From assembly GCF_900104065.1 (NCBI RefSeq), contig NZ_FNLC01000002.1:1160995-1224994 (forward strand): a DNA stretch of 64,000 nucleotides. The letters run 5' to 3'. This stretch comes from Natronobacterium texcoconense. GTDB taxonomy: Archaea > Halobacteriota > Halobacteria > Halobacteriales > Natrialbaceae. The position numbers were made by a program, and so were the translations under genes. A model generated the notes under the pieces. That model made no database searches. It saw only the letters and a program-made list of their open reading frames with translations, and had not been told where the DNA came from. The stretch's first letter is position 1, and each line of letters begins with the position of its first letter. This document shows positions 43,589 through 53,877 of the stretch, piece by piece.

Positions 43589-44116
43589 CTATTCCCGATC
43601 GGCGAGCAGTTCGCTTGCCGTCACCAGTGCCTCCATCTCGACGTCGGCGTCTTCGACGTTCTCGCGACCGCCTTCTTCGCGGTCGACCACGACGAGCGCC
43701 CGGTTTACGGTCGCACCGGCCTCTCGAAGCGCCTCGATCGCGTCGACGAGGCTCGTCCCCGTCGTCACGATGTCCTCTAAGACGACGACCTCCTCGCCCT
43801 CCTCGAGTCTGCCCTCGATCAGGTTGGCCGTGCCGTACTCTTTGCGCTGCTTGCGCGCGATGACGTAGGGAGCACCTGCCGCGACGCTCGTGGCCGCCGC
43901 GAGCGGAACCGCACCGAGGGCGACGCCGGCGAGTTTGTCGTCTTCGTCGACGCGCTCGGCGAACGCCTCGGCGACGACCTCGAGGCAGTCGGGGTCGGTC
44001 TCGAAGAGGTACTTGTCGACGTAGTACTCGCTCGTGCCGCCGTGTGAGAGTTCGAACTCGCCGAACTGGACGGCGTCAGCCGCACGCAGGGCGTCGATGA
44101 GTTCCTGATTCGTCAT
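43589..44116 (-). CDS. pyrE: orotate phosphoribosyltransferase, 175 aa
   Basis: [42 protein letters not shown]: the S-H-G-x(3)-YYVD substrate loop of [19 protein letters not shown] and the PRPP motif [20 protein letters not shown] (about 118-137) follow. Pyrimidine synthesis: orotate plus PRPP to OMP. ATG at 44116 gives the normal length; nineteen codons upstream are open. Divergent from the esterase gene. Confidence 0.93.
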   Translation of the reverse strand: MTNQELIDALRAADAVQFGEFELSHGGTSEYYVDKYLFETDPDCLEVVAEAFAERVDEDDKLAGVALGAVPLAAATSVAAGAPYVIARKQRKEYGTANLIEGRLEEGEEVVVLEDIVTTGTSLVDAIEALREAGATVNRALVVVDREEGGRENVEDADVEMEALVTASELLADRE

Positions 44117-44207
44117 TGCTCGAAAGGGCGGGGTCCACCGAAATAAGCGGTGTGGAAAGGACCAGCGAGCCATAGCTTTTTGCGCCGACGTGAAAATAAT
44201 TCGACCA

Positions 44208-45167
44208 ATGTCGCTACCGCGTGCGGACGAGCCCCACCCCGACGTCCAGCAGTTCCTCGAGATGTACGAATCGGTCGACGTCCCCGACTTCGGGGAGGTG
44301 TCGCCCGAGACGGCACGCGAACTGTTCGACCAGTTGCGCGTTGGTAAGGAGGCGGAGTTCGACCTCCACGCCGTCGAGGATCGGACGATCGACGGCCCCG
44401 ACAGCGAGATAGCGATCCGGTATTACGAGCCGCGAGCCGATCCCGCCAACGACCCCCTAATTCTCTACTTCCACGGCGGTGGCTGGGTCATCGGCAGTAT
44501 CGAGACCCACGACGTGACCTGTCGCAAACTCGCGGCCGAATCGGGGTATCCCGTCGTCAGCGTCGACTACCGGCTCGCGCCCGAACACCCCTTTCCCGCA
44601 GGGCTGGAGGATTGCTACGCCGCACTCGAGTGGGCGAGCGAGAACGCGCCCGAACTGGACGCCGATCCCGACCGGGTCGTCCTCGCCGGCGACAGCGCGG
44701 GCGGGAATTTGGCGACGGCGGTGGCGCTGCTCGCCCGCGACCGCGACGGTCCGGAACCCGCCTATCAGACACTGATCTATCCGAGTACCGGAGACGTCAC
44801 CGAGACGCCGGCTTACGAGGAGAACGCCGAGGGGTATTTCCTGACCGACGACGAGATCGACTGGTTTGCCGATCACTACCTCGAGCGCGAGATCGACCGA
44901 GGAAACGTCTACGCCTTCCCCCGACGCGCCCACGACCTCTCGGGGCTCCCGCCGGCGACGATCGTCACCGCCGGTTTCGATCCGCTGCGTGACGACGGGG
45001 GTGCCTACGTCGACCGACTCGAGGCGGAGGGCGTTCCCGTCTCCCACCACCATTACGACGACGTCGTTCACGGCTTCTTCGGGATGGTCGGCGGTCCGAT
45101 CGACCTCGAGCGCGCTCACGAGGCGTACGACGACGTCGTGTCCGATCTCCACGAGACGCTCGAGTGA
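44208..45167 (+). CDS. alpha/beta hydrolase, hormone-sensitive-lipase family esterase, 319 aa
   Basis: HSL family: oxyanion motif [13 protein letters not shown] (about 88-100), [17 protein letters not shown], nucleophile elbow [17 protein letters not shown] (Ser about 162), catalytic Asp in [13 protein letters not shown] (about 257) and His in [11 protein letters not shown] (about 287). The full triad is present. Probably hydrolyses short acyl esters in the cytoplasm; no signal peptide. ATG at 44208 ([12 protein letters not shown]); six upstream codons are open. Confidence 0.9.
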   Translation: MSLPRADEPHPDVQQFLEMYESVDVPDFGEVSPETARELFDQLRVGKEAEFDLHAVEDRTIDGPDSEIAIRYYEPRADPANDPLILYFHGGGWVIGSIETHDVTCRKLAAESGYPVVSVDYRLAPEHPFPAGLEDCYAALEWASENAPELDADPDRVVLAGDSAGGNLATAVALLARDRDGPEPAYQTLIYPSTGDVTETPAYEENAEGYFLTDDEIDWFADHYLEREIDRGNVYAFPRRAHDLSGLPPATIVTAGFDPLRDDGGAYVDRLEAEGVPVSHHHYDDVVHGFFGMVGGPIDLERAHEAYDDVVSDLHETLE

Positions 45168-45227
45168 CAGACGGTCGTTCGGCCAATATTCCGCAATGTT
45201 TTTGTTGTGTATTTTTCAATAGTGGCT

Positions 45228-46022
45228 ATGAATCGACGATACGCTATCGTCGGGGTCGTCGCCCTGCTTGCTCTCGCTACGACCGGAACGCTCGTCGCCT
45301 ACTCCCCCGCCGACGCGACCGCCGGCTCGCCCGTCGAACCGTCCGAACTCGAGGGGTCCTACACAGTCTCCGAAGCAACTACCGTCGACGGAGACCCGTT
45401 CTTCTCGCGGGAGTCGACCGTCGACGCCGAGACGGGCGAACAGCGAACGACCCTCTCGTTCGAGGCGATCACGTACGACCACTACTGGACCGAAGACGGC
45501 GACCGATACACGAAGATCACGGCAGAAAGCGAGGAACGACTCGCCGACCGACTCGAGGAGTCCGACCGCGAGACGGTCGTCCGGGAGTACGAGGCCGAAC
45601 CGAGCGTCATCGTCGAGCCGACCGAAGACACCAACGCGGACGACGGACCGGCCGGCGATGCGTTCCCGGATACGCTGACCCACTCGCAACTCGCGATGAC
45701 CGCGTTTACCGAGACGGGAACGACGACCGTCGACGGAACGACGGTCGAGACCTACGAGCCACACACTGGCTGGATCGACGTCGGTGACCTGGCGGACGAC
45801 CGCGACACGATGTACGTCGCCGACGCCGACGGCGAGGTCCACGTCGGGCCGGACGAACAGTTATACCACGCGAACGTCACGCTCGAGCGAATCGACGCGG
45901 AGACGTGGGGTGGCTACCTCCTCGAGCGCGGCGACTCGTCGACGACGACCTTCGAGTACGACGTCACCGAGTCGGCCGAAAACGTCAGTCCTGCGTGGTT
46001 CGACGACGCCGAAGAAACGTAG
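45228..46022 (+). CDS. exported protein of unknown function, 264 aa
   Basis: MNRRYAIVGVVALLALATTGTLVAYSPADA: a hydrophobic signal or anchor segment (about 8-25). The mature part is very acidic, strand-rich (YTVSEATTVDGDPFFSRESTVDAETGEQRTT...), with repeated Thr/Asp patterns, ending SPAWFDDAEET. No catalytic motif. Seven upstream codons are open but MNRR start fits an export signal. Convergent with carS (10 bp gap). Confidence 0.65.
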   Translation: MNRRYAIVGVVALLALATTGTLVAYSPADATAGSPVEPSELEGSYTVSEATTVDGDPFFSRESTVDAETGEQRTTLSFEAITYDHYWTEDGDRYTKITAESEERLADRLEESDRETVVREYEAEPSVIVEPTEDTNADDGPAGDAFPDTLTHSQLAMTAFTETGTTTVDGTTVETYEPHTGWIDVGDLADDRDTMYVADADGEVHVGPDEQLYHANVTLERIDAETWGGYLLERGDSSTTTFEYDVTESAENVSPAWFDDAEET

Positions 46023-46031
46023 CGCGGACGA

Positions 46032-46577
46032 CTACCAGGGTTCGTCCTTCAGCCCGAGTTTGTACGCGATGGCGTTCGTCGTCACGTGCAGGACGGGCGT
46101 GAGCACGACGACGACGAGAATCACGTCCCAGGTGAACCACTCGAAGAACCACTCGGTCGCGAGCAGTGCCGTCAGCGGCAAGGAGACGACGACGAAGTCC
46201 AGCTGATCGAGGCCGGGGAACATCGCGCCGCGTTCGCGTCCCGTTCGACGCTTGAGGAACGAGGCGAGGATGTCCCCGAGCATCGCTCCGGCCGCGAGAC
46301 CGAGCGCCGCAAGCGGCTCGAACGCAGGGACGGAGAACCCGAGGGCCCCGCTGACGTCGTCCGCGAGAAGCGTCAAAACGCCCGCGAGTGCGAGTCCCGC
46401 TGCGATTCCGGCGGCCGTTCCGCGCCAGGTCTTGCCGTCGCCGAGTACGCGCTTGTCGTCCCAGGTCCGGCCGCCGTCGATCGGTTGGCCGCCACCGGCG
46501 AGCACTGCTGCGTTGTTCGGTACGTAGGCAGGCAACATCGCCCAGAACGCGATCACGACTGTCTCGAGTATTGCCAT
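46032..46577 (-). CDS. carS: CDP-archaeol synthase, 181 aa
   Basis: CarS family: MAILETVVIAFWAMLPAYVPNNAAVLAGGGQPIDGGRTWDDKRVLGDGKTWRG, matching the archaeal signature P-N-x(3)-L-x-G-G-G-x-P-I-D-G-G and D-G-K-T-W-R-G; five predicted helices; cytoplasmic loop FLKRRTGRERGAMFPGLDQLDFV with conserved R-x3-G...D-Q-x-D. Makes CDP-2,3-bis-geranylgeranyl glycerol from CTP and the unsaturated archaeol phosphate, the branch point to polar ether lipids. Start at ATG 46577; about 25 bp after the next-upstream gene on the same strand. Confidence 0.93.
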   Translation of the reverse strand: MAILETVVIAFWAMLPAYVPNNAAVLAGGGQPIDGGRTWDDKRVLGDGKTWRGTAAGIAAGLALAGVLTLLADDVSGALGFSVPAFEPLAALGLAAGAMLGDILASFLKRRTGRERGAMFPGLDQLDFVVVSLPLTALLATEWFFEWFTWDVILVVVVLTPVLHVTTNAIAYKLGLKDEPW

Positions 46578-46602
46578 ATCCGGCGGGACGAACCGACGTA
46601 CC

Positions 46603-47631
46603 TTAATCGAGGTGGTTCCGTCGCTCGACGGCGATCTCCTCGAGCAGTCGATCCGGACGGCTCCACTGGTCCGGGTCCACGACGACGTTCTCGAGGTCGT
46701 CGCCGTCTTCCTCGAGGACTTCGACGTTGTGTGCGACGACGTCGGCCAGACGATCCCAGTGTTTGGGCGTATGACCGCCGGTGTGGGGCGTGATGAGGCA
46801 GTTTTCGAGGTCCCACAGCGGGTGTCCGGGCGGGAGCGGTTCCGGATCGGTGACGTCGAGTGCGGCCCCACGGATCGCGTTTCGCTGGAGCGCGTCGACC
46901 AGGGCGTCGGTGTCGACGACGCCGCCGCGAGCGACGTTGACCAGGACGGCCTCGGGCGGCAGCGTCGCGAGTTCGGCCTCGCCGACGAGCCCTCGAGTCT
47001 CGTCGGTCAGCGGACACGCGAGCACGACGTACTCGCTGCGGGCGAAGGCGTCGTGGAGCTCCCGTTCCTCGAGGCCGACGACCTCGTCGGTCGGACCGCC
47101 CTTCAGCGGTGTGTACCGGACGCCGATCGTCTCCACGTCGAACCCCTCGAGACGCTTCGCGACCGCCGTGCCGATCGACCCGAGGCCGACGATAGTGACG
47201 GTACTCCCCTTGAACTCGGTCGACTGGAAGTGACGCCACTCACCGCGTTGTTTCCGTCGCCATCCTTCGTGGAGTCGTCGGGCGAACGCGAGCACGTTCC
47301 CGATCGCTTGCTCGGCGATGCCGGGCGCGTGAATCCCGCCGGCGTTGGTCACGGTGATCCCGCGGTCGGCGAGTTCCGCCGTCGGCAGGTGTTCGGTGCC
47401 GGCGAAGGCACACGCGAACAGCTCGAGTCGAGTCGCGACCGCGAGCAGGTCCTCGTCGATGCCGACTCCCGTGACGACGCGGGCAGTGGAGGCGAGTTCG
47501 CGTTCCTCCCGCGGCGTTCGCGCGCATTCGACGGTGTGATCCGGCAGCCGTTCGCGCAAGGCCGCGGCGTACGACTCCATCGACAGTCCTTCGGTACCCT
47601 CCCGAAGGACGACGACGTCTGCATGGCTCAT
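46603..47631 (-). CDS. D-isomer specific 2-hydroxyacid dehydrogenase, 342 aa
   Basis: 2-Hacid_dh family: FGLG-type Rossmann motif TVTIVGLGSIGTAVAKRL (about 146-163), ECPLTDET-like YVVLACPLTDETRGLV, conserved Arg in VNVARGGVVDTDAL (about 231) and catalytic His in ITPHTGGHTP (about 286). Glu in DVTDPEPLPPGHPLW. NAD(P)H-dependent reduction of a 2-oxoacid; could be a phosphoglycerate, glyoxylate or hydroxypyruvate reductase type, not resolved. Upstream of carS on the same strand. Confidence 0.88.
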   Translation of the reverse strand: MSHADVVVLREGTEGLSMESYAAALRERLPDHTVECARTPREERELASTARVVTGVGIDEDLLAVATRLELFACAFAGTEHLPTAELADRGITVTNAGGIHAPGIAEQAIGNVLAFARRLHEGWRRKQRGEWRHFQSTEFKGSTVTIVGLGSIGTAVAKRLEGFDVETIGVRYTPLKGGPTDEVVGLEERELHDAFARSEYVVLACPLTDETRGLVGEAELATLPPEAVLVNVARGGVVDTDALVDALQRNAIRGAALDVTDPEPLPPGHPLWDLENCLITPHTGGHTPKHWDRLADVVAHNVEVLEEDGDDLENVVVDPDQWSRPDRLLEEIAVERRNHLD

Positions 47632-47804
47632 ACGACATCGTCCGGAACAGTACGGCTTTGCGTTACTGGCCGACCCCGACGTGTTGGACGGGAACCACTC
47701 GTTGCCGGGAAACGTCTCGAGTTCGGCGTCGATGACCGACTCCGTCCATCAGTGGCTGACGAATTATACCAAATCTCTTATAACTGGCGGCCGACGGATC
47801 GGCT

Positions 47805-48659
47805 ATGATCCCACCGATCGCGAACAGATTCGTCGCCGGCGAGACCCCAGCAGAGGTGCTCGAGCACGTCCGGACGATCAACCAGCGAGACGTCAAAGCA
47901 ATCGTCAATCTCCTGGGCGAACACTACGACGAGCGGCCGCCGGTCCGATCCGACGCCGCGGAGTACCGCTCGCTCGTGGAAGACGTCGCGGAGTCCGACC
48001 TCGAGGCCTGCGTCTCGATCAAACCCTCCCAGCTCGGACTCGACATCGGCGAGGACGTCTTCCGGGAGGAACTCGAGTCGATCGTCGAGACGGCGGCGGA
48101 ACACGGCGTCTTCGTCTGGATCGACATGGAGGATCACACGACGACCGACGCGACGTTAGACGCTTACGAGGAGTTCGCACGGGAGTACGACGACGATGGC
48201 GGATCCGACTTCGGCGTCGGCGTCTGCGTCCAGGCGAACCTCGAGCGGACCCGCGACGACGTCGAACGACTCGCCGACGTCCCCGGCAAGGTGCGGTTCG
48301 TCAAGGGAGCCTACGACGAGCCAGAAGCCGTCGCCTACACCGATCGGGAGCGGGCCACCCAGGAGCTGAAGGACTTGCTCGAGTACGCGTTCGAACACTA
48401 CGACGGCGGCATCGGCGTCGGGAGTCACGACCCAGAGATAATCGACCACGCCATCGAACTCCACGAGGAATACGGGACGGACTTCGAGTTCCAGATGCTC
48501 ATGGGCGTCCGGGAAGACGTCCAGTACGACCTCGCGGAGGAGTACGAGGTCTACCAGTACGTCCCCTACGGCGGTCGCTGGCTGTCGTACTTCTACCGCC
48601 GCGTGATGGAGCGCAAGGAGAACCTCCGGTTCGCGCTCCGGGCCGTCCTCGGCCGCTAA
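47805..48659 (+). CDS. proline dehydrogenase, 284 aa
   Basis: PRODH TIM barrel: MIPPIANRFVAGETPAEVLE start, ACVSIKPSQLGLDIG (K and FAD contacts), FVWIDMEDHTTTDATLDAY (E-D signature), GVCVQANLERT (Q-A-N-L), VRFVKGAYDEPEAVAY (K-G-A-Y), GVGSHDPEIID and the substrate-binding YVPYGGRWLSYFYRRVMERKENL near the end. Oxidises proline to pyrroline-5-carboxylate with FAD. It is monofunctional; no P5C dehydrogenase is adjacent. The biosynthetic proCBA operon is 4 kb away. Confidence 0.9.
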   Translation: MIPPIANRFVAGETPAEVLEHVRTINQRDVKAIVNLLGEHYDERPPVRSDAAEYRSLVEDVAESDLEACVSIKPSQLGLDIGEDVFREELESIVETAAEHGVFVWIDMEDHTTTDATLDAYEEFAREYDDDGGSDFGVGVCVQANLERTRDDVERLADVPGKVRFVKGAYDEPEAVAYTDRERATQELKDLLEYAFEHYDGGIGVGSHDPEIIDHAIELHEEYGTDFEFQMLMGVREDVQYDLAEEYEVYQYVPYGGRWLSYFYRRVMERKENLRFALRAVLGR

Positions 48660-48698
48660 AGGAAAGCGCTCTTTATCCCCTGGTGTGAGGTGTCCTAC

Positions 48699-49373
48699 AT
48701 GGCTTCGTGGAAGCGGGACTTCGCGAGCGGGTTGATCGTTCTCGGCCCGATCCTCGTGACCCTCTACGTCATCTACTGGCTCTACGGGCTCGTCGCGGGT
48801 ATCACACCCCCGGTCATTCTGGAAGCCGACGCCCTGCCACCGTTGCCAGGCGAAGGGACCCAGGAACAGGTCGCAGCGTTCCTTCGCGTCATCGTCGTCC
48901 TGACAGTCGTAACGATCCTCACGTTCTCGGTCGGTTACCTCATGCGAACGACGGTCGGCGGCCTCGTCGAACGCGTCGTCGACGGCGTCGCCAACCGTGT
49001 CCCCGTCATTCGGGTGGTCTACAACGCGTCCAAGATGGCTGCCGAAACCGCGCTGGGCGAACAGGAGTCGCTCCAGACGCCCGTCAAACTCGAGGTCTGG
49101 GACGGGCTCCGGATGACGGCGTTCAAAACCGGGAAGACGACCGACGACGGGCGGGAAGTCCTCTTCCTGCCGACGTCGCCGAACATTACGACAGGATTCG
49201 TCATCGAGGTCCATCCCGATCGATTCGACACGCTCGACGAAAACGTCGAAGACGCACTCACCCGCGTCCTGAGTGCCGGCTTCGGTGACGCCGAGCGACG
49301 CGGGATGGACGCTGGCGTCCCGATCGACGTCATCGACGAGCGGACGGTAAAGCAGTCGGACAGCGACGATTAG
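48699..49373 (+). CDS. DUF502 family membrane protein, 224 aa
   Basis: MASWKRDFASGLIVLGPILVTLYVIYWLYGLV: first helix with the DUF502 P-x-x-x-T pattern, second helix at about 70-92 (FLRVIVVLTVVTILTFSVGYLM), then VERVVDGVANRVPVIRVVYNASKMAAE and a cytoplasmic beta-rich C-terminus LPTSPNITTGFVIEVHP. Conserved across bacteria and haloarchaea, function unknown. Start at ATG 48699; convergent with tiaS. Confidence 0.85.
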   Translation: MASWKRDFASGLIVLGPILVTLYVIYWLYGLVAGITPPVILEADALPPLPGEGTQEQVAAFLRVIVVLTVVTILTFSVGYLMRTTVGGLVERVVDGVANRVPVIRVVYNASKMAAETALGEQESLQTPVKLEVWDGLRMTAFKTGKTTDDGREVLFLPTSPNITTGFVIEVHPDRFDTLDENVEDALTRVLSAGFGDAERRGMDAGVPIDVIDERTVKQSDSDD

Positions 49374-49383
49374 CGGAGTTCGA

Positions 49384-50658
49384 TTACCGCTCAGGATAGG
49401 TCGGCGCGTCGAATCCGCCGCGAACCAGCGGCTTCGCGACGTGTCGGCGGGCACACGGCGGCACTTCGTACCAGCCCGGCTCGAGGTCCCGCTCGAGGTC
49501 GACTTGCCGTTTCTCCGTAGCACTCGTGTTGCAGTCCCGACACCGATATCCCTGGTCCCGACCGGCGCTTTCCATCGTCCGCTCGCAGTCCGGACAGACC
49601 GGCGTCGCGGGTTCGGTCCGGACGAGTTCTCGAACGGCGAACTTCTCGAGTTTGACCGTCCCCTCCGACAGTTCGCCACACGCGGTGATCAGATCGCCAG
49701 CCCGAAGCGACCGAACCCGATCACGGAACCGTTTCGTCGGCTCGAAGGCGGCACACTCGAGCCGCGAGTTCCCTGATTCGGCCTCGAGTTCGAAGAAGAC
49801 GTGCCCGCCACGACGCGTCTCGGGATCGGACGCGACGCGTCCGTCGAGCCGGTAGGCTCGCCCCTCGCGAGCTTCGGCGATCGTTCCATCCCGGAGGTGG
49901 GCGTCGGTTCCCTGGTTGGTCACGAACAGTTGACTCGAGTCGACGGGTTCCCCGTCGATCCGGTCTGTAACCGCCCGGACGCTCTCGGGGTCGTCGCCAC
50001 GGATACCGTACAGAATCGGCCCGGGCGTGTGCGGGACGCAGACGGTCTCGTCCTCGTCGCGGTCGACCGTATCCCACACCTCGGGGTAACCCCAGTTGGC
50101 CGCCGTGAAGACGCTCTCCTCGTCGACTTCCCGTGGCGTTCCCCAGCGATCAGGCTCGCGGTAGGAGATGTGTTCGTAGGTCCACTCCTCGAGTGCTCGC
50201 GGCGCACCGATCGCAGCCAGCGCGCCGATGCGCCCGCGCCCGTTGCCGGCGTACCACGAGCGGTAGCCGTGGTCGTCGATCCGGTCGACGGCGTCGCCGA
50301 TCTCGAGTTCCTCGCGGAGCGCGCGTTCGGCGAACGTCGCCACGTCGTCGGGGACGGTGCCGACGTCGGTGTCGGCCACCACCAGTCCGGGATTCGTTCG
50401 GTCGTCGGCCGTCTCCGCGAGCGACGCGAGAAGATCGGTGGCAACCTCGAGTGCGCGGACGGGGTCGCAGTCGGTTTCGATGGCGAGCGCGGCGTTGCCT
50501 CGAGTCTTGTACTCGACGGCAGGGTTGAGTCGGACGAGAAAGAGTCGGCCGACGGACGCCCCGTCGCGGCGCAGTCGCTCGGCGACCTCCCTCGCGACGT
50601 AGGTCGTGCACATCCCGCGTTCGCGGGAGTCGGTATCGTCGATCCCGACGACAGTCAT
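49384..50658 (-). CDS. tiaS: tRNA(Ile2) 2-agmatinylcytidine synthetase TiaS, 424 aa
   Basis: [21 protein letters not shown] start (the D-D-T-D-S phosphate-binding motif), [19 protein letters not shown], a TCKD-type central domain ([20 protein letters not shown]), an OB-fold domain (about 270-350: [28 protein letters not shown]) and a C-terminal zinc ribbon CPDC...CRDC. Attaches agmatine to C34 of tRNA-Ile(CAU) so that AUA is read as Ile; essential in archaea. Length typical. Transcribed alone. Confidence 0.93.
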   Translation of the reverse strand: MTVVGIDDTDSRERGMCTTYVAREVAERLRRDGASVGRLFLVRLNPAVEYKTRGNAALAIETDCDPVRALEVATDLLASLAETADDRTNPGLVVADTDVGTVPDDVATFAERALREELEIGDAVDRIDDHGYRSWYAGNGRGRIGALAAIGAPRALEEWTYEHISYREPDRWGTPREVDEESVFTAANWGYPEVWDTVDRDEDETVCVPHTPGPILYGIRGDDPESVRAVTDRIDGEPVDSSQLFVTNQGTDAHLRDGTIAEAREGRAYRLDGRVASDPETRRGGHVFFELEAESGNSRLECAAFEPTKRFRDRVRSLRAGDLITACGELSEGTVKLEKFAVRELVRTEPATPVCPDCERTMESAGRDQGYRCRDCNTSATEKRQVDLERDLEPGWYEVPPCARRHVAKPLVRGGFDAPTYPER

Positions 50659-50846
50659 CGGTTCGTCTTGGTGTGGCGACGTGTAACGCCTTTCGGGACG
50701 CCGGTGGTCGATCGACGGATACGATTCCGGCAGGTGACGATAGTAACCCCTATAAAAGTATACTGCTGGTATGGCCCGAAATCGCTACACAGCAGACGGA
50801 CATGTCGGGGAAAACCTCTTATAGGAGGAATAGCTTACATCCCCGT

Positions 50847-51830
50847 ATGTCCCGCTCCGCACTGGTCGGCAACGTGACCGCGATGTTAGAGGACGCGGGA
50901 TTCGCTGTGAGCGATCGGTGTGCGATCCGGCCGAAGAGCTTCGACATCGCCGCTCGACGCGGTAAGGACCTGATCCTGGTAAAAATCCTCGGCAACATCG
51001 ACGCGTTCAACGAGGCGACCGGCCACGAGATGCGTCGGCTCGGTACCTATCTCGAGGCGACGCCGGTGGTGATCGGATTGCGCAGTCGCGACGAGGACCT
51101 GAAACCCGACGTGGTCTACTTCCGTCACGGCGTTCCCGTCCTCAGTCCAGACACGGCGTACAATCTCTTCATCGAGGAGGTACCGCCACTGATCTACGCT
51201 GCACCGGGCGGTCTCTACGTCAACATCGACGGTGACCTGCTCGCCGACGAACGGCAGGAGCGCGATCTGAGTCTCGGACAGCTCGCGAGCGAACTCGGCG
51301 TCTCTCGGCGGACGGTCTCGAAGTACGAGGACGGCATGAACGCCTCCGTCGAGGTCGCGATGGCGCTACAGGAGATGTTCGACGCACCGCTGACCAGCCC
51401 GGTCGACGTCCTCGACGGCGCCGACGAGGTACACGAAACCGAGTCGACGCCGGAGGATCCCGAGGCCGACCCCGACGACGAACAGGTCGTCGCGGTCTTC
51501 ACCCGGGCGGGCTACAAGGTCCATCCGACGCTCCGATCGCCGTTCAAGGCGGTCAGCCGCGAAACCGAGGACGGCGAGGACGAAGGCGAGGAGGACGTCG
51601 TTCTCACCGGTCACTCCGAGTTCACCAAGGCCGCAAAGAAACGTGCCCGGATCATGAGTTCGATCGGCCACGTCACGCACACGCAGTCGGTCTACGTCGT
51701 CGACCGGGCGAAACGCGACTCCGTCGACGGCACCGCGCTCGTCGAACGCGACGAACTCTCCGAGATGCGCAACGCCGAAGAACTCCGCAAGGTCATCCGC
51801 GAACGAGCGGAGCACGAAGAAGCGGCCTGA
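50847..51830 (+). CDS. conserved HTH (Cro/C1-type) transcriptional regulator, 327 aa
   Basis: [25 protein letters not shown] starts an N-terminal nuclease-like/restriction-fold domain ([20 protein letters not shown]), followed by a Cro/C1 [27 protein letters not shown] (about 132-155) and a C-terminal domain [21 protein letters not shown]. This layout is the archaeal family of putative HTH regulatory proteins. A TATA-like CTCTTATA at about 50815-50822 lies 25 bp before ATG 50847, so the message is leaderless, which settles the start despite 58 open codons upstream. Confidence 0.85.
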   Translation: MSRSALVGNVTAMLEDAGFAVSDRCAIRPKSFDIAARRGKDLILVKILGNIDAFNEATGHEMRRLGTYLEATPVVIGLRSRDEDLKPDVVYFRHGVPVLSPDTAYNLFIEEVPPLIYAAPGGLYVNIDGDLLADERQERDLSLGQLASELGVSRRTVSKYEDGMNASVEVAMALQEMFDAPLTSPVDVLDGADEVHETESTPEDPEADPDDEQVVAVFTRAGYKVHPTLRSPFKAVSRETEDGEDEGEEDVVLTGHSEFTKAAKKRARIMSSIGHVTHTQSVYVVDRAKRDSVDGTALVERDELSEMRNAEELRKVIRERAEHEEAA

Positions 51831-51865
51831 TTTTCGGAACTGATTCTCTTCGATCCAAACCGTCG

Positions 51866-52111
51866 TCAGGCGTACGTCTCTTCCAGATACTCGACGATAT
51901 CGTCGCTCTCGTGCATCCCCTCGACGCCCTGGGCCTCGTCGGAGATGACAGGGACGCCGGTCTGTCCGCTCACTTCCTCGACTTCGGTCCGCTCGGCGTG
52001 GGTCCGCGGGACCTCGATCACGTCGTACTCGAGGTCGAGTTCGTCGAGTTTCGAGCGGACTTTTGCACAGTACGGACAGCCGGGAAGTTCGTACATCGTA
52101 ATGTCGGCCAT
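51866..52111 (-). CDS. glutaredoxin-like protein, 81 aa
   Basis: MADITMYELPGCPYCAKVRSKLDELDLEYDVIEVPRTHAER: thioredoxin fold with C-P-Y-C active site (12-15), cis-Pro in GVPVISDEAQGVEGMHESDDIVEYL. A thiol-disulfide reductant; haloarchaea use gamma-glutamylcysteine rather than glutathione. ATG at 52111 is the natural start. Convergent with the regulator gene. Confidence 0.88.
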   Translation of the reverse strand: MADITMYELPGCPYCAKVRSKLDELDLEYDVIEVPRTHAERTEVEEVSGQTGVPVISDEAQGVEGMHESDDIVEYLEETYA

Positions 52112-52191
52112 GGTCGACGTAGTCGACTGAGACCAAAGAGGCCACCGGTCGGCTGTCAGGTTGCCGGAACTCGCGAAGAAAAGACGCTGTT

Positions 52192-53676
52192 CTAGAAGAC
52201 GATCATGCCCGCTTCGACGGCGAAGTAGACGACGAAGTAGACGATGAAGGCACCGGCGAGCGCCCACTGACCGAGCGAGACGTCTCGAGCGTCGCCCATC
52301 GCAGCCTTGACCAGCGGATAGCTGATGATACCTGCTGCGAGACCGTTCGCGATCGAGGTCGTTAGCGGCATGATCGTGATCGTCAGTCCGGCGGTGATCG
52401 CCCACGCGGGGTCCTGCCAGTCGATGTCGGCGACACCCTGTAGCATGATGATCCCGACGACCACCAGTGCGATGTAGGTCGCATACTGGGGAATCGCGGA
52501 CATCAGCGGGACGACGAGCAGGGAGAGGAGGAACATTCCGCCGACGACGAGCGCGGCAAAGCCGGTTCGACCGCCCTCTTCGATTCCGGTCGAAGATTCG
52601 ATATATGTCGTCACGGTCGAGGTGCCGATCATCGCACCCGCCGTGGTCCCAACTGCGTCCGCCATCAGCGGCTTCTCGATCTCGGGCAGGTCACCCTGCT
52701 CGTCGAGGAAGCCGGCAATCTGGGAGACGCCGATGAGCGTTCCCGCGGTGTCGAAGAAATCGACGAAGAAGAACGTGAAGACGACCAGCAGGAAGACGAG
52801 TGGATCGTCGGCGATCATCCCGAGTCCCTCGACGAATCCCCAGAACAGCGGCGTGAAGTCGTACTGGACGCCACCGAACATCGCGGCGATACCCTCGGTG
52901 GTCACCTGATCGTACGACCCCTCCGGGGTGAGCACGTCGGGTGCGACGACGCCGACGAGCGTGAGCAGCCACCCCGCGACGGCCGTCGTCAGAATCCCGA
53001 TCACGATCGACCCGCGAACGCCGCGGGCGTACAACAGCAGCGTCACCGCGAGACCGGCAAGCGACAGCGCCGCGATCGGACTCTCGAGGACGTTCCCGAG
53101 CGTAACCATCGTACTCTCGTAGGGGACGACGACCTGAATCTCCTGAAGACCGAGGAACAGCAGGAAGACACCGATACCGGCACCGACGGCGAACTTCACC
53201 GGCTCGGGGAACAGTTCGATGATGTACTTTCGTGCGCCAACGGCGGTCAGCGCGATGAAGATTATTCCTTCGACGAAGACGGCCGCGAGCGCGAGTTGCC
53301 ACGGGACGCCAAGGATGAGGACGACGGTGAACGTGAAGAAGGCGTTGAGCCCCATGCCAGGTGCCAGCCCGAACGGTCGCCTGGCGTAGACGGCCATTAC
53401 GATAATCGCGATGATCGACGCGATGATCGTGACGACGGTGAGCATCTCCACGACCTCCCCCCAGTAGTACATCTCGCCCGCAATTTCCGTCTGATCGTCA
53501 GCCGCGATCTCGCCCGGCGGCCGGCCGAAGATCGCCGGTGCGAGGATTGTCGGATTGACGACGATAATGTACGCCATCGCGAGGAACGTCGTGATTCCCG
53601 CGAGGGTTTCGGTTCGATAGTCGGTATCGTGATCACCGAAGTCGAAGTAATCGGCGACCGTATCAGCCACACCCAT
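52192..53676 (-). CDS. NCS2 family (AzgA-type) purine permease, 494 aa
   Basis: Fourteen-helix NCS2/AzgA-like transporter: MGVADTVADYFDFGDHDTDYRTETLAGITTFLAMAYIIVVNPTIL (the T-x2-AGxxTFxxMxYIxxVNP signature), GMGLNAFFTFTVV, LLVVFTFFFVDFFDTAGTLIGVSQ (F-x-D-x-F-D-T-x-G-T-L), GTSTVTTYIESSTGIEEGGRTG (E-S-x-x-G-x-x-x-G-G-R-T-G). Takes up hypoxanthine/guanine or adenine. Upstream it shares a 200-bp divergent region with the trkA-type gene, containing a perfect palindrome. Confidence 0.9.
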   Translation of the reverse strand: MGVADTVADYFDFGDHDTDYRTETLAGITTFLAMAYIIVVNPTILAPAIFGRPPGEIAADDQTEIAGEMYYWGEVVEMLTVVTIIASIIAIIVMAVYARRPFGLAPGMGLNAFFTFTVVLILGVPWQLALAAVFVEGIIFIALTAVGARKYIIELFPEPVKFAVGAGIGVFLLFLGLQEIQVVVPYESTMVTLGNVLESPIAALSLAGLAVTLLLYARGVRGSIVIGILTTAVAGWLLTLVGVVAPDVLTPEGSYDQVTTEGIAAMFGGVQYDFTPLFWGFVEGLGMIADDPLVFLLVVFTFFFVDFFDTAGTLIGVSQIAGFLDEQGDLPEIEKPLMADAVGTTAGAMIGTSTVTTYIESSTGIEEGGRTGFAALVVGGMFLLSLLVVPLMSAIPQYATYIALVVVGIIMLQGVADIDWQDPAWAITAGLTITIMPLTTSIANGLAAGIISYPLVKAAMGDARDVSLGQWALAGAFIVYFVVYFAVEAGMIVF

Positions 53677-53739
53677 GTTGGACGGTCGAGCATAGATACA
53701 GCGTTAAGTTAAAGTTTCCCGTCTTGATCGACGATTAGT

Positions 53740-53757
53740 TATACACACATGTGTATA
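53740..53757. promoter_or_regulatory. perfect palindrome between the purine permease and TrkA genes
   Basis: TATACACA-CA-TGTGTATA, an 18-bp perfect inverted repeat, 64 bp upstream of the permease start and 121 bp before the TrkA start. It contains TATA-like halves in both directions. An operator for a dimeric regulator of either gene is likely. Confidence 0.5.
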
Positions 53758-53877
53758 GTTTGGTGTAGGTCCGGACTCGAGTTCCAGTGGGACCGTCGCC
53801 ACGCATCGGCGTCAGACGGTCTCGAGTCGTCACGACGAGACCAACGTATTTCACCCCGGAAGGTGTACACATGCACC

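Noticed and set aside
53677-53877. Purine riboswitch before the NCS2 permease
   Set aside because: No conserved three-way-junction elements seen; only a DNA palindrome.
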